From positions 175,001 to 239,000 of the forward strand of contig CAUJNA010003495.1 of assembly GCA_963377175.1 (NCBI GenBank): a stretch of DNA of 64,000 nucleotides. Reading direction: 5' to 3'. Below the pieces are notes generated by a model. That model was not told the origin of the DNA and made no database searches. It was given only the letters and a program-made list of their open reading frames with translations. This DNA is from Effrenium voratum (taxonomy: Eukaryota > Sar > Dinophyceae > Suessiales > Symbiodiniaceae). Both the position numbers and the translations under genes were made by a program. Shown one piece after another: positions 61,186 through 64,000 of this stretch (position 1 is the stretch's first letter; each line of letters opens with the position of its first letter).

Positions 61186-62112
61186 TCAGGAATCATTACC
61201 AAACACAAATTTCTTGGCAAGGCGCACTCCGACTCCACGGCCTCCTCGGCCGTGATACTCGCGTGCCCCCAGCCCGGCGTCGTTATCTGACGCAGTCAGC
61301 TTTCCCTGTCTCAGGATTGCCGGGGCACATTCCCAGTACGTGCCGTGAACCACCGAGTGCAAGTGGATGCCATCTGCGTTTCCGCAGATGTCTTGAATAC
61401 GACGCTGCCACTGCGCAGAGTGCTGTCTGTCCGACTGCAAGTAATCGAACTCGATGTGGCCAGAGCTTTTCGAGGTCTCCTGGGGGAAATGGCGGCATTG
61501 GCCCAGAGAGTCGCAGACTCCGTGGACGTGCGCCCAGTGCCGCACCATCATCTCCACCAATGCTGGGTCCTTTGCAAGGGGGTGGTTGCTCTGGCTCCTC
61601 CCGTGTTTTTCCCACTTTGAACGCTTGGTCAATCTCCCGATGTTGTTCCTCAGGACATCATACGGGGCTTGCACCAATGGAGTGGCCAACTCCAATGACT
61701 TTGTGCCAGCCACATGCGACAGCTTCAGGAGATTCGCCAGCATCTCGCTCGCGATGAGGACCGACTTCAGCGGCAGTCGTTCAATGCTTTCCAGTGCCCT
61801 GTGTGATGGCCGCTGTGTTGCCACAGCGGCTTGGTTCACTCTGTCCAGGAAGTCTGCAAGCGGAGTCCTGCAAAGGTCATAGAGGTCGCGATGACTCAGC
61901 ATCGTATTGACCTTCACCCACTTGTGCCCGGAATTCTGGTCGAGCGGCTTTGTTGAGACCCCATCCACATTGGCCATCCCGTGTGGCAGGAGCTCGGGTT
62001 TGCCAATGCGTTGAGGGCCATGGACCTCTAGTGTATCGTGGAAGAATGACGGCAAGACGAAGCCGAAATTGATGTGGTTTACGTTTCTCCGCTTGCCTTC
62101 CTGCAGGGGCAT
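61186..62112 (-). CDS. HGT-motif protein, Tpt1/KptA- or ART-like
   Basis: Start MPLQEGKRRNVNHINFGFVL. Near residue 255 HSVVHGTYWECAPAILRQG is followed by LTASDNDAGLGAREYHGRGG, the layout of H-G-T plus Ile-Leu-x-x-Gly seen in RNA 2'-phosphotransferases and related ADP-ribosyltransferase folds. The upstream 240 residues are helical (FLDRVNQAAVATQRPSHRAL, SEMLANLLKLSHVAGTKSLE) and not recognised. The same motif, with the same TAS spacing, occurs in the retrotransposon frame at 13,100-16,255. NAD-dependent chemistry is a possibility only. Two hairpins lie in frame. Confidence 0.5.
   Translation of the reverse strand: MPLQEGKRRNVNHINFGFVLPSFFHDTLEVHGPQRIGKPELLPHGMANVDGVSTKPLDQNSGHKWVKVNTMLSHRDLYDLCRTPLADFLDRVNQAAVATQRPSHRALESIERLPLKSVLIASEMLANLLKLSHVAGTKSLELATPLVQAPYDVLRNNIGRLTKRSKWEKHGRSQSNHPLAKDPALVEMMVRHWAHVHGVCDSLGQCRHFPQETSKSSGHIEFDYLQSDRQHSAQWQRRIQDICGNADGIHLHSVVHGTYWECAPAILRQGKLTASDNDAGLGAREYHGRGGRGVGVRLAKKFVFGNDS
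61371..61390 (-). repeat. CTGYG hairpin 15 (in frame)
   Basis: CATCTGCG-TTTC-CGCAGATG, eight perfect pairs; coding-strand loop GAAA; encodes DICGNADG. Confidence 0.92.
61809..61830 (-). repeat. CTGYG hairpin 16 (in frame)
   Basis: GCCGCTGTG-TTGC-CACAGCGGC, nine perfect pairs; coding-strand loop GCAA; encodes AAVATQRP. Confidence 0.93.
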
Positions 62113-62135
62113 TGCTTGAACAGTGTTTGCAATAG

Positions 62136-62501
62136 TTAGAACAAACGTACAGGGACATGCAGCTTTTCACACGCCCCAACCCCATGCACTTTCCCAAACC
62201 TGTCCTGAAATTTCTGGTTTATCAGCGTCGTGTCTTTTGCCAGCGTGAAAAAGTGGCCCGCGACGCTGGAGTCCAGCTGCAACCCAGCCTCTTCTACCAG
62301 TTCCCTTAAGGCGGCATTCTTGGCCGCATCTTCCTGCCAGTTTCCACCATGCCTGTAGACAAGATCTGCTGGAACTATGCTTCCAGCAGGTGTAGCAAGA
62401 AACCCGCTGCACCTTCGGTGCGCCAAGACATGCCAGTCGAAATTGACATTCATGAACAAGTATAGCGCCACACTGCCATACTCGTCGGAATGTCGCGGCA
62501 T
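62136..62501 (-). CDS. Nudix hydrolase-like protein
   Basis: The start MPRHSDEYGSVALYLFMNVN at 62,501 is chosen because a hairpin lies six bases upstream. GGNWQEDAAKNAALRELVEE followed by AGL fits the Nudix box G-x5-E-x7-REUxEExGU, with Asp in place of the first Glu; the RE-x-x-EE core that binds metal is intact. ALYLFMNVNFDWHVLAHRRC and FLATPAGSIVP match the strands before the box. At about 121 residues it is a bare Nudix fold of usual size or slightly short. Such enzymes cleave nucleoside diphosphates linked to other groups; the substrate cannot be read. The gene ends 23 bases before the start of the HGT-motif gene. Confidence 0.72.
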   Translation of the reverse strand: MPRHSDEYGSVALYLFMNVNFDWHVLAHRRCSGFLATPAGSIVPADLVYRHGGNWQEDAAKNAALRELVEEAGLQLDSSVAGHFFTLAKDTTLINQKFQDRFGKVHGVGACEKLHVPVRLF

Positions 62502-62506
62502 GTCCT

Positions 62507-62522
62507 GCTGTGTTGCCAAAGC
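62507..62522 (-). repeat. CTGYG hairpin 17 (imperfect, before start codon)
   Basis: GCTGTG-TTGC-CAAAGC has one mismatch in the core; coding-strand loop GCAA; six bases before the Nudix ATG. A mutated member of the family. Confidence 0.6.
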
Positions 62523-62599
62523 AGTCTTCAATCTGCCTTGCCCTTGCTTGAAGCCAAGGCTGGCGCGCAAGCAGTGTGAGATGCAGTTGTGTTTCATGA

Positions 62600-63019
62600 T
62601 CACTGAACGGCAACAACATTTGAGAGCTGTTTTTTTCCACTAGCAGCCTGAGTAAGTAAGTTTGAACAACCAAGGCAAGGAGCTCCAACAAATAGATCAT
62701 TCGACAGCAACTGTTCAACTGCGGGTGCAGAGCTGGTTCTAGATGCAGTTTTGTCAACAATGTGGTGCGCATGGAGTTGCGGAAGCTTTATGTTGAAGAG
62801 GCGAAGGGCAATTCCTGCTGTCGCCAACGACAACACAACCGAAAAAACAAAGTCGTGCAGTGTTACCAGATGCCTGCATACCCTACTCGAAGAGCTGCAC
62901 AGCCAACCCAGGGCGGGCCCTTGCTCATGGATTGACAAAGCATTGCGCTGCGTTTTTTTTCTGGCTGCAAAATGTGCGAAGAGACTGTTGCGGCAGCAAT
63001 TCAAGTGAAACACTGGCAA
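62600..63019 (-). CDS. weak open frame, unknown
   Basis: A 139-residue frame with one possible hydrophobic segment (LHDFVFSVVLSLATAGIALR) and no family likeness. It fills the space between the Nudix gene and the zinc-ribbon gene. Coding character is poor, so it may be spacer or leader sequence. Confidence 0.2.
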   Translation of the reverse strand: MPVFHLNCCRNSLFAHFAARKKTQRNALSIHEQGPALGWLCSSSSRVCRHLVTLHDFVFSVVLSLATAGIALRLFNIKLPQLHAHHIVDKTASRTSSAPAVEQLLSNDLFVGAPCLGCSNLLTQAASGKKQLSNVVAVQ

Positions 63020-63020
63020 G

Positions 63021-63036
63021 ACTGCGTGGCCGCAGT
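63021..63036 (-). repeat. CTGYG hairpin 18 (past stop codon)
   Basis: ACTGCG-TGGC-CGCAGT, six pairs, six bases past the TAG at 63,043-63,045; further weak pairing outside. Confidence 0.85.
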
Positions 63037-63042
63037 TTGCGT

Positions 63043-63549
63043 CTAGCGATGCTCGAAGACTGTCTCCTTGTGCTTGATTGTCTCCTTGGACTCATTCTTC
63101 TGATTCAGCAGCTTAATAATCATCATCTCTATCTTGTTGACACGGCCTTGCACCCCTGTCAGCTCGTCCAAGATATCCTTAAGCACTTCCTCGGGCGGGA
63201 GCGGCGGCGGACTCAGCCACGGCGGCGGCGGGGAGGTGCTGGTCCACGCCGAGGATGCCTGCGATGATGGCGGCAAGCGATCATACACGGCGCCCACCCA
63301 GTTAGTACACATCGGCGGTTCGCAATTTTCGGACCGAACTTTGAAGGCCTCATCCCTGGTGTAGCGCCAGCTGTGCTGCAGGCCAGCCTCAGCCTTTCCC
63401 TCCAGCAGGCACACGCAGCAAATCACCTCAAAGTTCCAACCGCAAACCATCACACCGCTGTCTTTGAAGGCCTTCTTCTTGAACAACGGGGTCTTGCATT
63501 TCCATCCGCAGACATCGCACACGGCCTGCCAGTCAGAATTCCACGGCAT
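63043..63549 (-). CDS. zinc-ribbon and coiled-coil protein
   Basis: The start MPWNSDWQAVCDVCGWKCKT at 63,549 is preferred over one 35 codons upstream, because a hairpin lies 14 bases before it, matching other starts here. CDVCGWKC and VCGWNFEVICCVCLLEGKA give CxxC pairs of a treble-clef or ribbon type. A Pro-rich stretch (PPPPWLSPPPLPPEE) and a C-terminal coiled coil (LDELTGVQGRVNKIEMMIIK) follow. Role unknown; protein or nucleic-acid binding is likely from the ribbon. Confidence 0.6.
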   Translation of the reverse strand: MPWNSDWQAVCDVCGWKCKTPLFKKKAFKDSGVMVCGWNFEVICCVCLLEGKAEAGLQHSWRYTRDEAFKVRSENCEPPMCTNWVGAVYDRLPPSSQASSAWTSTSPPPPWLSPPPLPPEEVLKDILDELTGVQGRVNKIEMMIIKLLNQKNESKETIKHKETVFEHR

Positions 63550-63563
63550 TGTCTGACTGACAG

Positions 63564-63577
63564 CTGCGTTTCCGCAG
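63564..63577 (-). repeat. CTGYG hairpin 19 (before start codon)
   Basis: CTGCG-TTTC-CGCAG; coding-strand loop GAAA; 14 bases upstream of the ATG at 63,549. Confidence 0.8.
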
Positions 63578-63830
63578 ATGTTCCACAGATGTTCCTTAAC
63601 AGCTGCGGCGGGCAATTCAACCATCACGACATGAACACAGCATCCCTGACACATGTTTCAAACTGTTCACAGGCGCGCCCGAGCAAACACAGGCACGAAT
63701 CGAAGACTGCAGCTCTACCACCATTAGCCTTGCGTAAGAGGGTCTTTTTCTTGTTCCGACCTTGCGCCCGAAACGTGTAAAGTCAAGACTAAGCTACTGT
63801 TGGAATTTGCAGAGGTGTTGGCCATTAACA

Positions 63831-63860
63831 AGAACCAACTGCGGGCACGCAGTTGGTTTT
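63831..63860 (-). repeat. CTGYG hairpin 20 (longest)
   Basis: AGAACCAACTGCG-GGCA-CGCAGTTGGTTTT, thirteen pairs with one G-T. It probably belongs to a gene that continues beyond the window. No gene is seen from 63,600 to 64,000. Confidence 0.92.
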
Positions 63861-64000
63861 CGCGGCAGCAGCGCTGCGTGGAACTCCGGCAGTATAAACA
63901 TGGGACATCTATCGCCGGCGCAATTCAGACTCTAACTTCTCCAGCTCCTGCGTGCTTTGCCACAATTTGTGATCGATGACCGTCGTAATTGCCGTCTGCC

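Noticed and set aside
46998..63860. Hairpins as rho-independent bacterial terminators
   Set aside because: No U-tract follows them, several lie inside genes or before starts, and the DNA looks eukaryotic.
46998..63860. Hairpins as a CRISPR array
   Set aside because: Spacing is irregular (hundreds to thousands of bases), arms vary and no cas-like gene is seen.

Overview
The window looks like nuclear DNA of a dinoflagellate (inference; no marker gene fixes the species). The reasons are: several candidate splice donors read AG|GC or AG|GA instead of AG|GT; short GC-rich coding exons sit between kilobase-long, repeat-filled introns; almost every gene-like frame is on the minus strand; and a very large Copia-type retrotransposon carries extra domains.

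Region A (about 1-6.7 kb and 36.5-46.7 kb) appears to be one minus-strand host gene cut into small exons. The exons encode Pro/Ala-rich hinge peptides, two LLDFDD clathrin-box-like motifs and, at the left, an adaptin-appendage-like stretch. For the left exons (5.3, 4.6, 4.4, 3.7 kb) proposed junctions keep one frame. My best guess is an adaptor-protein (AP) complex large subunit. The introns hold microsatellites (AAT, AC/ACCC, AAAG/AAGG, AACCC) and a tandem array of a GGGCCCCGAAAAG-type unit next to an assembly gap.

Region B (6,669-36,532) is a complete LTR retrotransposon inside an intron of that gene, on the minus strand. It has 383-bp LTRs (TG...CA, 7-bp inverted ends, about five differences between them), a perfect 5-bp target duplication ATTTG, a polypurine tract and a candidate primer-binding site. 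From 5' to 3' it reads: coiled-coil Gag-like protein, RING/CCCH zinc-finger protein, protease, integrase, a degenerate cytosine-methyltransferase-like domain, a full dUTPase, reverse transcriptase, RNase H, then about 10 kb of further frames of unknown function. A 100-N gap at 26,410 separates two about 6.4-kb near-identical copies, which looks like unmerged overlapping contigs; the true element may be near 23 kb. Small frame breaks differ between the two copies.

Region C (about 46.9-63.9 kb) is different: a compact run of minus-strand genes with spacers of tens to hundreds of bases, just beyond a tRNA-like gene. Recognisable members are a C5 cytosine DNA methyltransferase, a zinc-finger hAT-like transposase, a Nudix protein, an HGT-motif (Tpt1/KptA- or ART-like) protein, a Lys/Ala-repeat nuclear-type protein and a zinc-ribbon/coiled-coil protein; the others are unknown.

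The most unusual signal is two families of tiny hairpins. In Region C about 20 copies of CTGYG-N4-CRCAG lie at start or stop codons or inside frames, with outer arms that differ in sequence but stay complementary; the copies inside frames all carry a GNRA tetraloop on the coding strand. In Region B dozens of 3-7 bp stems close a TAAC, TATC or TACC loop (GTTA, GATA or GGTA on the coding strand). I know of no description of either family.
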